Assembly (NCBI GenBank): GCA_913053615.1
Contig: CAJXHA010000007.1
Location: 1 to 32,071, forward strand
Source: an uncultured Bacteriovoracaceae bacterium
Lineage (GTDB): Bacteria; Bdellovibrionota; Bacteriovoracia; Bacteriovoracales; Bacteriovoracaceae
Length of the DNA: 32,071 nucleotides
Reading direction: 5' to 3'
The position numbers were made by a program, and so were the translations under genes. This document shows, one piece after another, positions 1 to 7,285 of this stretch; positions within the stretch are counted from its first letter, which is position 1, and every line of letters begins with the position of its first letter. Under the pieces are notes generated by a model that saw only the letters and a program-made list of their open reading frames with translations, did not search any database and was not told the DNA's origin.

Positions 1-802
1 CATTTGTAAAGTCTTCTTGTTCTTTATTAAGAATTGCTTCAACTAAATTTAAAATTAAAGATTTATTAATTAAACCTAATGAAGCATAGAGCTCTTCTTC
101 TTTAATTTTTTCACCAAGACTTAAGCTAAGAACTTGGTCTAAAAGTGATAAGCTATCCCTAACACTTCCATCACCATGATCAGCAATAATTTCAATTAAA
201 CCATCTGATTCAAACTCTATATTTTCTTTAGCCGCAATATTTTTTAGGTGACTTGTTAAAAGCTCTTTACTTACACTTTTAAAATCGAATCGTTGACAAC
301 GAGAAAGCACTGTTCCCAATAGTTTATGAGGGTCTGTTGTAGCGAAAACAAAAACAACATGTGCTGGTGGTTCTTCCAATGTTTTTAAAAGAGCATTAAA
401 AGCTCCTGTAGAAAGCATGTGAACCTCATCAATGACGTAGACCTTATACTTTCCAGAGCTTGGAAGGTATTGAACGTTTTCGATTAGCTCACGAATATTA
501 TCAACACCATTATTTGATGCGCCATCTATTTCAATATAATCAAGTGAATTCGAATTATTAATTGCAACACAAGAGTTACATTCATTACATGGATTATTAT
601 CAGTTAAGTTTTCACAACGGATTGCTTTAGCAAAAAGACGAGCGATAGTAGTTTTACCTACACCGCGGGTACCAGTGAACAAGTATGCGTGTGCAATTTT
701 CTCTGATTTGATCGCATTAACTAAAGTATTAGTTATATGAGATTGACCAATAACTTCTTCGAACTTCTTTGGTCTCCATTTTCTTGCTAGTACTTGATAC
801 AC
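1..802 (-). CDS. dnaX: DNA polymerase III subunit gamma/tau, N-terminal part (cut by window edge)
   Basis: Clamp-loader ATPase subunit of the replicative DNA polymerase. It is not in the ORF track because it runs off the window and starts with GTG; I translated it by hand. It begins VYQVLARKWRPKKFEEVIGQ, the classic DnaX N-terminus, at a GTG (800-802) preceded by GAGGG. Walker A (GTRGVGKTT), the zinc cysteines (CNECNSC), Walker B (VIDEVHML) and the ATTDP sensor region follow in the right order. About 267 codons are visible; the tau/gamma C-terminus lies outside. It sits just downstream of the SRP RNA on the same strand, the order seen in many bacteria. It is host chromosome, outside the island. 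Confidence 0.97.
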   Translation of the reverse strand, partial: MYQVLARKWRPKKFEEVIGQSHITNTLVNAIKSEKIAHAYLFTGTRGVGKTTIARLFAKAIRCENLTDNNPCNECNSCVAINNSNSLDYIEIDGASNNGVDNIRELIENVQYLPSSGKYKVYVIDEVHMLSTGAFNALLKTLEEPPAHVVFVFATTDPHKLLGTVLSRCQRFDFKSVSKELLTSHLKNIAAKENIEFESDGLIEIIADHGDGSVRDSLSLLDQVLSLSLGEKIKEEELYASLGLINKSLILNLVEAILNKEQEDFTN

Positions 803-899
803 ATTTCCCTCTTCAATATAACGCAAATTATAAGAGCAGAAAATCAATGTCAATGAGAGGTGCGCTAGATGTAAGGAAATAAGAAGAAGTGTTTAGAAA

Positions 900-991
900 G
901 CGGCAATGCCCACACTATATAACAACACAGTACCGTTGCTCCCTTCCGGGCCTGGCGGAGTTCCTGGTGATATACACGTAGGCATTACCGT
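900..991 (-). ncRNA. ffs: Signal recognition particle RNA, small bacterial (4.5S) type
   Basis: On the minus strand the sequence reads CCAGGCCCGGAAGGGAGCAA, which is the conserved SRP RNA apical domain that binds Ffh. The ends pair as a long hairpin: GGTAATGCC near the 5' end matches GGCATTGCC near the 3' end. The size, about 92 nt, fits the Alu-less small form. Ends are estimated from the outer pairing and from the promoter upstream. The RNA works with Ffh/FtsY in co-translational membrane targeting. The 70-aa ORF of the track that overlaps this gene on the plus strand is spurious. Confidence 0.93.
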
Positions 992-996
992 CTGGC

Positions 997-1025
997 ATAT
1001 TAGTAAGTTAGAAGGTGAGTGTCAA
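997..1025 (-). promoter_or_regulatory. Promoter of ffs
   Basis: On the minus strand TTGACA (1020-1025) is followed after exactly 17 bp by TAATAT (997-1002). This puts the transcription start near position 990, at the 5' end of the SRP RNA hairpin. With its own promoter, ffs does not depend on read-through from tRNA-Ser, so the island insertion need not have disrupted its expression. Confidence 0.8.
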
Positions 1026-1042
1026 TTACTCAGTGCGAAACA

Positions 1043-1102
1043 TGGCGGAGGACAAGAGATTCGAACTCTCGAGACGCTTTCACGCCTACACGCTTTCCAA
1101 GC
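1043..1102 (-). pseudogene. Displaced 3' half of the ancestral tRNA-Ser (island left junction, att site)
   Basis: These 60 nt match the last 60 nt of the intact tRNA-Ser at the other end of the island, with 11 differences. They run from the anticodon loop through the variable arm and T arm to CCA. The fragment still folds: the T stem carries a compensated pair change, and the variable arm AGGCG/CGTCT can pair. The 5' half (D arm, acceptor 5' strand) is absent, so it cannot be a working tRNA. It lies on the ffs-dnaX side, so it is most simply the original host 3' half, cut off when the island integrated. Confidence 0.88.
1087..1102. repeat. att core, left copy
   Basis: TACACGCTTTCCAAGC, 16 bp, is identical to 29199..29214. 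Similarity to the intact tRNA-Ser ends abruptly after GC at 1102, inside the anticodon region, so the crossover lies in or next to this block. It is in direct orientation with the right copy. Confidence 0.85.
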
Positions 1103-1159
1103 TGTTATTTTAATCTAAAAATCCTAATATTTTCAATAGTTAACGCACTTAAAATTTTG

Positions 1160-1264
1160 TGCACGCAGAATTTTGGTGCCAAAGAAATCAAATAGTTACC
1201 AAAACTTTCACCCTTGAATGCGTGCAGTTTGCGTGCAATTTTCTTCTTCAAAGATTTGCGTGCA
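1160..1264. repeat. GCGTGCA arm-type repeats, left end
   Basis: Heptamer GCGTGCA occurs at 1220-1226, 1231-1237 and 1258-1264, and in inverse orientation at 1160-1166. The middle two are 11 bp apart, one helical turn. The same tandem pair with the same 11 bp spacing occurs just inside the right end (29096-29113). Repeats of this kind close to a core site are typical of tyrosine-integrase arm-binding sites. That role is inferred. Confidence 0.6.
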
Positions 1265-1384
1265 CGACAGGGAAGAACTTTTATTAGCTTTCTCTAATTC
1301 AGCTTCTTGTTTCCACTTACTAAGTAGTTTAAAGACTTCTGCAGCTCTTTTAATTTCTTCTTCTGTATATTCTTCTTCAATCAT
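1208..1384 (-). CDS. Possible small acidic/helical protein at island edge
   Basis: Unrecognised 58-aa ORF. The track start (1402) is probably wrong. ATG at 1382-1384 overlaps the end of the upstream HTH gene by 8 nt, as in a coupled operon, and gives MIEEEYTEEEIKRAAEVFKLL, which reads like an amphipathic helix. The 3' end runs through the GCGTGCA arm-type repeats, so the last third of the protein may be a by-product of recombination sites. No known domain is visible. It may be real as the last gene of the operon, or chance. Confidence 0.35.
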   Translation of the reverse strand: MIEEEYTEEEIKRAAEVFKLLSKWKQEAELEKANKSSSLSCTQIFEEENCTQTARIQG

Positions 1385-1601
1385 TTTCCCACCAAGGCCC
1401 ACGTCTATTATCTAGCAACATTTTTCTCAATTCTTCTTTTAAATATCTATTTGATCTACCCAGTTTATAGAAGGGGACATAGCCATTACTTGTCATATTT
1501 CTAAGACGACCTACTGAAATACGAAGATAGTCAGCTGCTTCTTCTGTAGTGAGCCATTCTTGATTTTCAAAATTTTTCGAATCAGCATCTTCTAATTTCA
1601 T
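1377..1601 (-). CDS. Excisionase/MerR-like helix-turn-helix protein (HTH_17 type)
   Basis: Small DNA-binding protein, 74 aa from the ATG at 1599-1601. The longer track start at 1685 overlaps the phosphatase gene and adds an unlikely N-terminus. The chosen start lies 7 nt after the stop of the phosphatase gene. Residues 16-60 (WLTTEEAADYLRISVGRLRN, then YKLGRSNRYLKEEL) are the HTH_17 excisionase-type domain. It resembles the second such protein near the integrase (27016..27309), which also carries EEAADYLR. Its place beside the left att site suggests a recombination directionality factor or a regulator. Which of the two is the true excisionase cannot be told from sequence. Confidence 0.75.
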   Translation of the reverse strand: MKLEDADSKNFENQEWLTTEEAADYLRISVGRLRNMTSNGYVPFYKLGRSNRYLKEELRKMLLDNRRGPWWEND

Positions 1602-1608
1602 AATCTTT

Positions 1609-2049
1609 TTAAAAATCACCCCAATCACACTGTAGGCATACCAATCCGAGATCTCGCCACATCGACACAACTTTCTTTCTATCATCTACCACAAATAGCG
1701 GTGAATGTTTTCCATGTATATGTCTCTCAAATAACTCTTTCTTAACTATTGCATCATCACGGTAATCTTTTTCGGTTCTAAAATATATTGAATCAAAGTG
1801 AACATCATGATCCTTTAGCCACTTTAAAGTAACATCTTTGTGAATTTCCTCTCTTCCAGTTAGAAGAATAATCTGATATTCATTTTTAAATTTATCAACT
1901 ATGGCCTTGCACCAAATATTCAATGAATCATTCTCCATACTGGAATTAAATCTTTTCCAGTCGTTACCATCATCAAGATAGCCTCTTCTGTGGTCTATAT
2001 TAGCTAAAGTTCCATCAATATCAATTATTATACATTCATTTCTTTTCAT
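1609..2049 (-). CDS. HAD phosphatase resembling the 3'-phosphatase domain of T4 polynucleotide kinase
   Basis: Predicted nucleic-acid 3'-phosphatase, 146 aa. HAD motif I is IIIDIDGTLANI, motif II LLTGRE, and motif III/IV includes FVVDDRKKVVSMWRDLG with the C-terminal end GDF. From memory, the order, length and the DDR-x-VV-x-MWR segment ending in GDF match the C-terminal phosphatase domain of T4 Pnkp. No P-loop kinase domain is present, so it is a stand-alone phosphatase. T4 Pnkp heals tRNA cut by the anticodon nuclease PrrC by removing the 2',3'-cyclic phosphate. Here the gene starts 2 nt after the stop of an RloC/PrrC-like ATPase gene, so an RNA-end-healing or antidote role is plausible but inferred. 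Repair of DNA 3' ends is the alternative. Confidence 0.82.
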   Translation of the reverse strand: MKRNECIIIDIDGTLANIDHRRGYLDDGNDWKRFNSSMENDSLNIWCKAIVDKFKNEYQIILLTGREEIHKDVTLKWLKDHDVHFDSIYFRTEKDYRDDAIVKKELFERHIHGKHSPLFVVDDRKKVVSMWRDLGLVCLQCDWGDF

Positions 2050-2051
2050 AT

Positions 2052-4706
2052 TTAATCTACAACAGTTGCTACAGGAGTTTTATCTACAATCTCTTTACGC
2101 TTCTTAATAAGATCGTCTTTTTTCTTATTTATATCTTTAACAAACTGACTAATTGCACTTATGTCTGTTTTGATTTCATCTACCTTAGGTCGATCATCTG
2201 AAAGAGAAAGACTCTTATCGTGGCCAATCATATATTTTGAGCATTTTGACATTTCAAAGCTAATTTTTGAAAAGTCAGCATCATCAACTGTTACACCATT
2301 TAATCGTTGGGTTTGAATGCCTTGTCCAAATCGAGTGACAACTTCGTTAAAAAGTACTTCTTCAACGGTTCTTTCCCAAGTTTCTCTGATTCGACCATAA
2401 ATAATGCCTGCTTCATGGTTATAATCATCACCGTTAAGGTTTTTACTCTTCAGTGTATCAACATCATCACTTAAAGTTTTGATTCTTGCTTTAACATTCT
2501 GAGCGTGCCACGGATTTGTATTAAAAATGATTCCTGATTTCTTCCCGTCTTTTCTTATATTTTGTAGATGTGTTGGAACATTCAATTCTTTTGCGAAAAA
2601 CTCTAGATCAAACAAGAAAGCAATATCGTGGGTAAATATGACGACTTGTCTTTCTTTAGCTTCTTGTACCAATCTCTTGGCGATATTCTTTCTGTATTGA
2701 TGGTCTAAAGAAGTAACTGGGTCATCTAATATAAGTCCATTTTGGTGCTTCGCCGTATCCAGTTCAGCAAGTAGCCCAGCAAGGGATGCAATTTTTTGCT
2801 CACCTTCACTTAGTATCAAATCAATTTTACTCCTTGGAGGCATATTTGCTCCTTTTAGGCTCAATTGAAATGTTGGCTTACCATCCTTTGTAGATGAATC
2901 AATAAATAGGGGTATTTTCTCACCACCAAGTTTTGATAATTCGAGGGTTAAAGCTTTTAAAAATGTATCTTTTAAAGAGTTTGTTATGATCGAGCTTCCC
3001 TTTCTTGATATACTGGTATGGTCGAGAGCTTTTATCATTGTGTTATATTGGTCCAGAGATTTTAAATAATTGATGTAGTCAACGAAGTCACTTTTCTTAC
3101 TACTTGCTATTTTAAGAGAGTCTAATTCACTCTTTTCGTTTTTAGTTTTTTTCAGTTCTTCTGGATTAATACTCTTCTTAATTTCTTCTTTAGTTGCCTT
3201 AGTCTTTACAATTACTTGTTCAAAAATGGATATTTTACTGTCATTTGATGTGTCACAGATTAATAACTTAACATCTTCTTTTTTAATAGCATCTATAAAC
3301 GCTAGACGATATGAGTTTAGTGAGTCGAGTTTCTCTTTTAATATTTTTACATTGTCTTCAGATAAACATGTAAAATTCTGATCTAATATTTTCTTTGCTT
3401 CTATGATCTTTGAATCATGTCCCTCTAAAAAGACTTTTGCTTTATCTATTTTTACGACAATATCATCAAAATTCTTTTTTATTTTACCTTCTGCAAATCT
3501 CTTAAATGTTTCCAAACGCATTTTAGCATCAGGCACCAGGTCCTGCTGACAAAAAACACATTTAGCTGTTTCATTAGGAAATGTACTATCTGGGTAAGCA
3601 ACCTTTTCCGAAAAGTCTTTAGCTGCATCATAGAGTACTCGCCACAACTCATTGCCAGTCCCAGAAATCATTCCATCAGTACTCATGCTTTGTGATAATT
3701 CATCTAAAGCTTTTTTGCTATCGAGCTTGTTGTTTATTATCACTGAGAGGTTTTTTTGTTTTTCTTCAGAATACGACTTCTCCAGTAGATCAAAGTCAGA
3801 CTGCAGACTAGTAAGACTTGTAATTTCCTTATCTAACGCTGTTACCTTTTTCTTTATTTCAGTCTCATTGGCATCAACTATTTTTTTACTCAATGACACT
3901 AAATCACTTTCATTTTTCTCTGACCATTCTAGCTTCTTTAATAATTCGTCACTTTCAGTATCTTTTGTTATTTTTGATACATATTTATATATAGACGAGC
4001 TAAGATCAATTTTATCGAGGTTAATTTTAACTTCTTTAGGTTTCTCATTAGATAGTATATTTTTCACTTCCGAAATACAGTCTATAATTTTCTTAAAGAT
4101 ATCAGTTCCACTCGGTAAATATATTAATTCATTTTTATCGGTAACCTGAATTTTCCCACATTTATTATCATAAACGACAATCTGCTGAAGAAATTCATTT
4201 CCTTCTGCAGTATTTGACCATTCATATTGGATGACATTCTCATTTTCGGAGAACTCTAATTTAACAGACGCTTGTGTTGAAGACTGATCGTCAAATACAT
4301 TTGGAAGTACACTATCTACACTTCGAGCCTTACAACAACTCTTCAACAGCCTGCTATAACCTGATTTCCCGACACCGTTTTCACCATAAACAATAGTTAA
4401 ACCGTCTAATGCAAACTGCAGTTTTGAATCAGAGGTAAGGGCATTTACATTCGTTGGTGATTCTAATTTTCTTAATACAACTTTGCTACTTGATGCTCTT
4501 TCTATACTTGTAAAATCTGATCTGTTTATTGGAATAGCTTTTATAGATGAACTCTTACGATACCCATTCTGAGCAAGAACTATTTCTGCAATCTCTTTAA
4601 CATCTTTGTCAGTGTATTCACCAAACGAAAGTATCCTTCGGACAATATCTTGTTTCCAATCTTCCTGAGCTGTAGCCCAATCTAAAATTTCACTTAATAT
4701 TGTCAT
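2052..4706 (-). CDS. RloC/PrrC-like AAA ATPase, candidate anticodon nuclease
   Basis: Large SMC/Rad50-like ATPase, 884 aa. ATG at 4706 is preferred to the track start at 4733 because it has AGGAG 6 nt upstream and gives MTILSEILDWA, the usual family start. Walker A is GENGVGKS (about 108-115). Coiled-coil segments flank CVFCQQDL near residue 385, a zinc-hook CxxC as in RloC. ABC signature-like SEGEQK and Walker B LILDDPVTSLD with an H-loop-like FTHD follow. The C-terminal domain has R774-x3-E778 and a later H829, which may correspond to the Arg-Glu-His triad of PrrC/RloC tRNA anticodon nucleases; this assignment is tentative. RloC and PrrC genes are typically linked to DNA restriction loci, as here. 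It could instead be a non-tRNase AAA_13-type defence ATPase. Confidence 0.8.
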   Translation of the reverse strand: MTILSEILDWATAQEDWKQDIVRRILSFGEYTDKDVKEIAEIVLAQNGYRKSSSIKAIPINRSDFTSIERASSSKVVLRKLESPTNVNALTSDSKLQFALDGLTIVYGENGVGKSGYSRLLKSCCKARSVDSVLPNVFDDQSSTQASVKLEFSENENVIQYEWSNTAEGNEFLQQIVVYDNKCGKIQVTDKNELIYLPSGTDIFKKIIDCISEVKNILSNEKPKEVKINLDKIDLSSSIYKYVSKITKDTESDELLKKLEWSEKNESDLVSLSKKIVDANETEIKKKVTALDKEITSLTSLQSDFDLLEKSYSEEKQKNLSVIINNKLDSKKALDELSQSMSTDGMISGTGNELWRVLYDAAKDFSEKVAYPDSTFPNETAKCVFCQQDLVPDAKMRLETFKRFAEGKIKKNFDDIVVKIDKAKVFLEGHDSKIIEAKKILDQNFTCLSEDNVKILKEKLDSLNSYRLAFIDAIKKEDVKLLICDTSNDSKISIFEQVIVKTKATKEEIKKSINPEELKKTKNEKSELDSLKIASSKKSDFVDYINYLKSLDQYNTMIKALDHTSISRKGSSIITNSLKDTFLKALTLELSKLGGEKIPLFIDSSTKDGKPTFQLSLKGANMPPRSKIDLILSEGEQKIASLAGLLAELDTAKHQNGLILDDPVTSLDHQYRKNIAKRLVQEAKERQVVIFTHDIAFLFDLEFFAKELNVPTHLQNIRKDGKKSGIIFNTNPWHAQNVKARIKTLSDDVDTLKSKNLNGDDYNHEAGIIYGRIRETWERTVEEVLFNEVVTRFGQGIQTQRLNGVTVDDADFSKISFEMSKCSKYMIGHDKSLSLSDDRPKVDEIKTDISAISQFVKDINKKKDDLIKKRKEIVDKTPVATVVD

Positions 4707-4749
4707 TCCAACTCCTATCTGGGCTTCATTCAAAACCTAATTTTTCTTA

Positions 4750-5319
4750 TTAATTTTTTAAGATTATTTCTGGAGAATACTTCTCTACAATGGCCCTAAC
4801 AATTTTTTTATGCACAGGAGTACACCTTGAACCGAATATAATTTCTTTAACGCTTATCTTAACAAATTGCTCTGTAGAAATAACTCTATGCTCTCTTTCG
4901 TAATTCCAAGCTTTTAATTTTTTCATTAAAACTTCTTGAGGTGTAGAGTTATACTGCAAAATAGGTAAGTCATCTAAATAGGTAACAGGGCCAGAATGAA
5001 TAAAGTCGGGCCTATCTTCAATAGTTACACCAATACAAACACCTTTGTGACTATTTGCATAGTGAGACCACATAAGCATATTGTTATTATCCTTAGATAA
5101 TGAACAAATGCGATGTTTTTGCTTTTGGTTAAAAAAGTCTTTAGCCCACTTATCTATATTTTTCTCATTATCTTCATTCATAGAGTAATAATAATGTCCT
5201 TCCATTGGATCATTTAAAGTTTGAAATTGAGCTGCATACAACCTTTTATTTAGTATAATGTCTGCAAAAAACTCAAAATTATCTAATCCTCTATACTTAT
5301 AGAAAACTTCCTCTCTCAT
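4750..5319 (-). CDS. DUF2971 family protein
   Basis: Protein of unknown biochemical function, 189 aa. The start MREEVFYKYRGLDN, the segment FQTLNDPMEGHYY and the later SLSKDNNNMLMWSHYANSHKG-VCIGV are the hallmark blocks of DUF2971. The start has a good Shine-Dalgarno (CAGGAAG). It lies 58 nt after the 77-aa gene and 43 nt before the RloC-like ATPase gene, all on one strand, so it is probably in the defence operon. DUF2971 proteins are frequent in accessory regions, but no catalytic role is established to my knowledge. No signal peptide or membrane segment is seen. Confidence 0.8.
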   Translation of the reverse strand: MREEVFYKYRGLDNFEFFADIILNKRLYAAQFQTLNDPMEGHYYYSMNEDNEKNIDKWAKDFFNQKQKHRICSLSKDNNNMLMWSHYANSHKGVCIGVTIEDRPDFIHSGPVTYLDDLPILQYNSTPQEVLMKKLKAWNYEREHRVISTEQFVKISVKEIIFGSRCTPVHKKIVRAIVEKYSPEIILKN

Positions 5320-5377
5320 TCATCTTCCTGGATTTTGGTCACGTTATTTAAACCATCTTTTTAAGTCTTAAAATTTT

Positions 5378-5611
5378 TTATACTTCTAAATCATCATTAA
5401 CTTCTTCGATAGAAATCACTAAAGCTTTTTGAATTGTATGTGTTCCACCCATGTTATCGCCATATTCATTAACAGCACTTGGGCCTTCTTCTTCTAACTC
5501 GATAGTATCTGCATCTATTTTTGTTAGAACTCCATAGTCGTCCATAACCTGATGCAAGTTTTGAACCTTAACTTTTACATATTTTCCTAAAAACTTATCA
5601 AAATCAATCAT
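5378..5611 (-). CDS. Small hypothetical acidic protein, possibly Sm/SH3-like barrel
   Basis: Unrecognised 77-aa protein. ATG at 5611 is preferred to the TTG of the track (5617). It overlaps the end of the DUF262 gene by 8 nt and follows GGAAGAGG. The pattern (LGKYVKVKVQN, GVLTKIDADTIELEEEG, then TIQKALVISIEEV) alternates short strands with a GxL..id.dtIeLe segment, reminiscent of Sm-like or SH3-like small barrels. That fold guess is weak. Tight coupling to the DUF262-HNH gene suggests a partner or inhibitor of that enzyme, which is inference only. Confidence 0.6.
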   Translation of the reverse strand: MIDFDKFLGKYVKVKVQNLHQVMDDYGVLTKIDADTIELEEEGPSAVNEYGDNMGGTHTIQKALVISIEEVNDDLEV

Positions 5612-7283
5612 TACCAACCTCTTCCTGAATCATGTAACTAAACTTCTCTTCAATTAAAGCTTTTCTTGCTTCTATAAAATCTTCAAACTTTTCCATTTTC
5701 CATAAGTTTTTATCTTTGGGTATAAGATGCATATCTAGATAATTGTCATCCTTATCTGAAAACCAAACTTCAGGTAACGTGTCTGATTTACCACCAGCAC
5801 CATTCTCTCCAGCACTCAAAAGCATACAATTTGCTATCTGATCTCTGAATTCAACCTTATACTTTCTAATGTTTCGTTTACCAGTTGTGGGATTAACTTC
5901 CTTGACCTTTTTTAGGTGAGCTTGTGGAAATATGTGATCAACTTGCGGTAAGTTATTCTTATAGGCTGGTCTATAGTTGAAATCCTTATAGAGTAAATTA
6001 AAAATCATATGTATTTGTTTGGAACCATACGTGGCCTCCAAAATAGTATTTTTTGTTATATCTAGATTCCTACCATCAGCTTTTATCACGCCAAATATAA
6101 TGTCTGTGTCAAAGTCACTTAACTCAGTTATTTTTTTGGTACATTTATCAATCAAGTTATCTGGTGTTCCACTAAAAGATCCTGCTATCAAAGTTCTTAA
6201 AAAATATGTATCAAGACCTTTGGCCTTCTTCCATTTATCAGGATAGTGATATCTGAAGTAAATTACAGGAATTAGTCCCAAATACGATGGCATTGCCTTA
6301 TCTGTTCTTATATATGTTTGTGTTGCAATAAAATCCCTAACATCCAATATCGAATTGGATATATTCGTCCAGTCGTTGATTATCTGCTCTTTAGTTTTAC
6401 CATCTCTAAATTTTTCAACCTTATAGCTTGCTCCTTTATTTAATAGAGACAAGCAGGTTTTTAAAATAAAGTCCCTTGAAAAATTAAATTCAGATCCATT
6501 TAAATTCTCTAGTAGGTCTTCCATGTTTTCATCTGCGTCATCCCAAGATGATGTTAACAATGAAAATAGTAAGTCTGATTTCCCAAGACGTGTTCCACCA
6601 GAGTTGGCCCTAATAAAAATTTCTACAACATCATCATCATTATAATTCTCAGGGTTATCCACAGAATCAATTTCCTGATAGGTAATAACTTCAGATGTCG
6701 CAAAAATTGTATGTGCATTCATTAGATTGTCTTCGATTATCTCTGATTGCTCATCTGTTATATCATCAAATTTCGACAAGATATCTTTTGCCATCTGTCG
6801 TGGTTTATTTGAAAACACAACATCTTTAAATCTTACCCATGGCAATGCAACATTCTTCTTATCTATAAATTTAAATTCATATCGAATGTCATCAGGAGGA
6901 GCTTGCTTACCACTAAGAACATTAAAGTAAAGTTCTTTTTTTTCATATGAACCCTGTAGACCTATAAAAAAGCTCTGTAGTCGTTGCTGCCCATCTAAGA
7001 CTAAAAGTTTCTGTTCCTCATTTGGGATTTCATTATAGTCTGATAGCTTAGTATTTGATCTATACTTCTCAATAAAACGTCTAGTCTTGATTTCAGATTT
7101 TGTCTTCCAAACAAGAAATGTACTAATAGGGTATTCACGTAAAACTGAATCAAATAATCTTTGAATTTGATCTTCACTCCACACAAAGGGACGTTGGATA
7201 TTTGGCAACCAAAATCCACCTTCTTTTTCTGGGTTGTTTAGATAACCAACAATCTTCCTAATTGATTCTGTTTTGTTCTTCAT
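5604..7283 (-). CDS. GmrSD-like DUF262-HNH nuclease
   Basis: Predicted modification-dependent or nucleotide-fuelled endonuclease, 559 aa. The N-terminal DUF262 domain shows LPNIQRPFVWSEDQIQRLFD (about 26-45), a following YPISTFLVWK and the DGQQR motif at 97-101, the ParB-like nucleotide site. The C-terminal HNH region has VDHIFPQAH (D449, H450) and downstream Asn/Lys residues (IANCMLLSAGENGAGGKSD), as in DUF1524/GmrSD-type nucleases. GmrSD-family enzymes are type IV restriction systems acting on modified phage DNA. The start follows GAGGAAGA and lies 2 nt after the DUF499 gene stop. Both catalytic motifs look intact. Confidence 0.88.
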   Translation of the reverse strand: MKNKTESIRKIVGYLNNPEKEGGFWLPNIQRPFVWSEDQIQRLFDSVLREYPISTFLVWKTKSEIKTRRFIEKYRSNTKLSDYNEIPNEEQKLLVLDGQQRLQSFFIGLQGSYEKKELYFNVLSGKQAPPDDIRYEFKFIDKKNVALPWVRFKDVVFSNKPRQMAKDILSKFDDITDEQSEIIEDNLMNAHTIFATSEVITYQEIDSVDNPENYNDDDVVEIFIRANSGGTRLGKSDLLFSLLTSSWDDADENMEDLLENLNGSEFNFSRDFILKTCLSLLNKGASYKVEKFRDGKTKEQIINDWTNISNSILDVRDFIATQTYIRTDKAMPSYLGLIPVIYFRYHYPDKWKKAKGLDTYFLRTLIAGSFSGTPDNLIDKCTKKITELSDFDTDIIFGVIKADGRNLDITKNTILEATYGSKQIHMIFNLLYKDFNYRPAYKNNLPQVDHIFPQAHLKKVKEVNPTTGKRNIRKYKVEFRDQIANCMLLSAGENGAGGKSDTLPEVWFSDKDDNYLDMHLIPKDKNLWKMEKFEDFIEARKALIEEKFSYMIQEEVGND

Positions 7284-7285
7284 GT

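Noticed and set aside
1043-1102. A second working tRNA-Ser at the left end
   Set aside because: The sequence stops in the anticodon loop; D arm and 5' acceptor strand are missing.
906-1118. 70-aa plus-strand ORF
   Set aside because: It lies across the SRP RNA gene, its promoter and the displaced tRNA half; the translation is low-complexity by-product of RNA genes.
3652-4149. 165-aa plus-strand ORF inside the RloC-like gene
   Set aside because: Shadow of the real gene on the opposite strand; hydrophobic and without start signals. The same holds for the plus-strand ORFs at 12439..12870, 16098..16409 and similar track lines.
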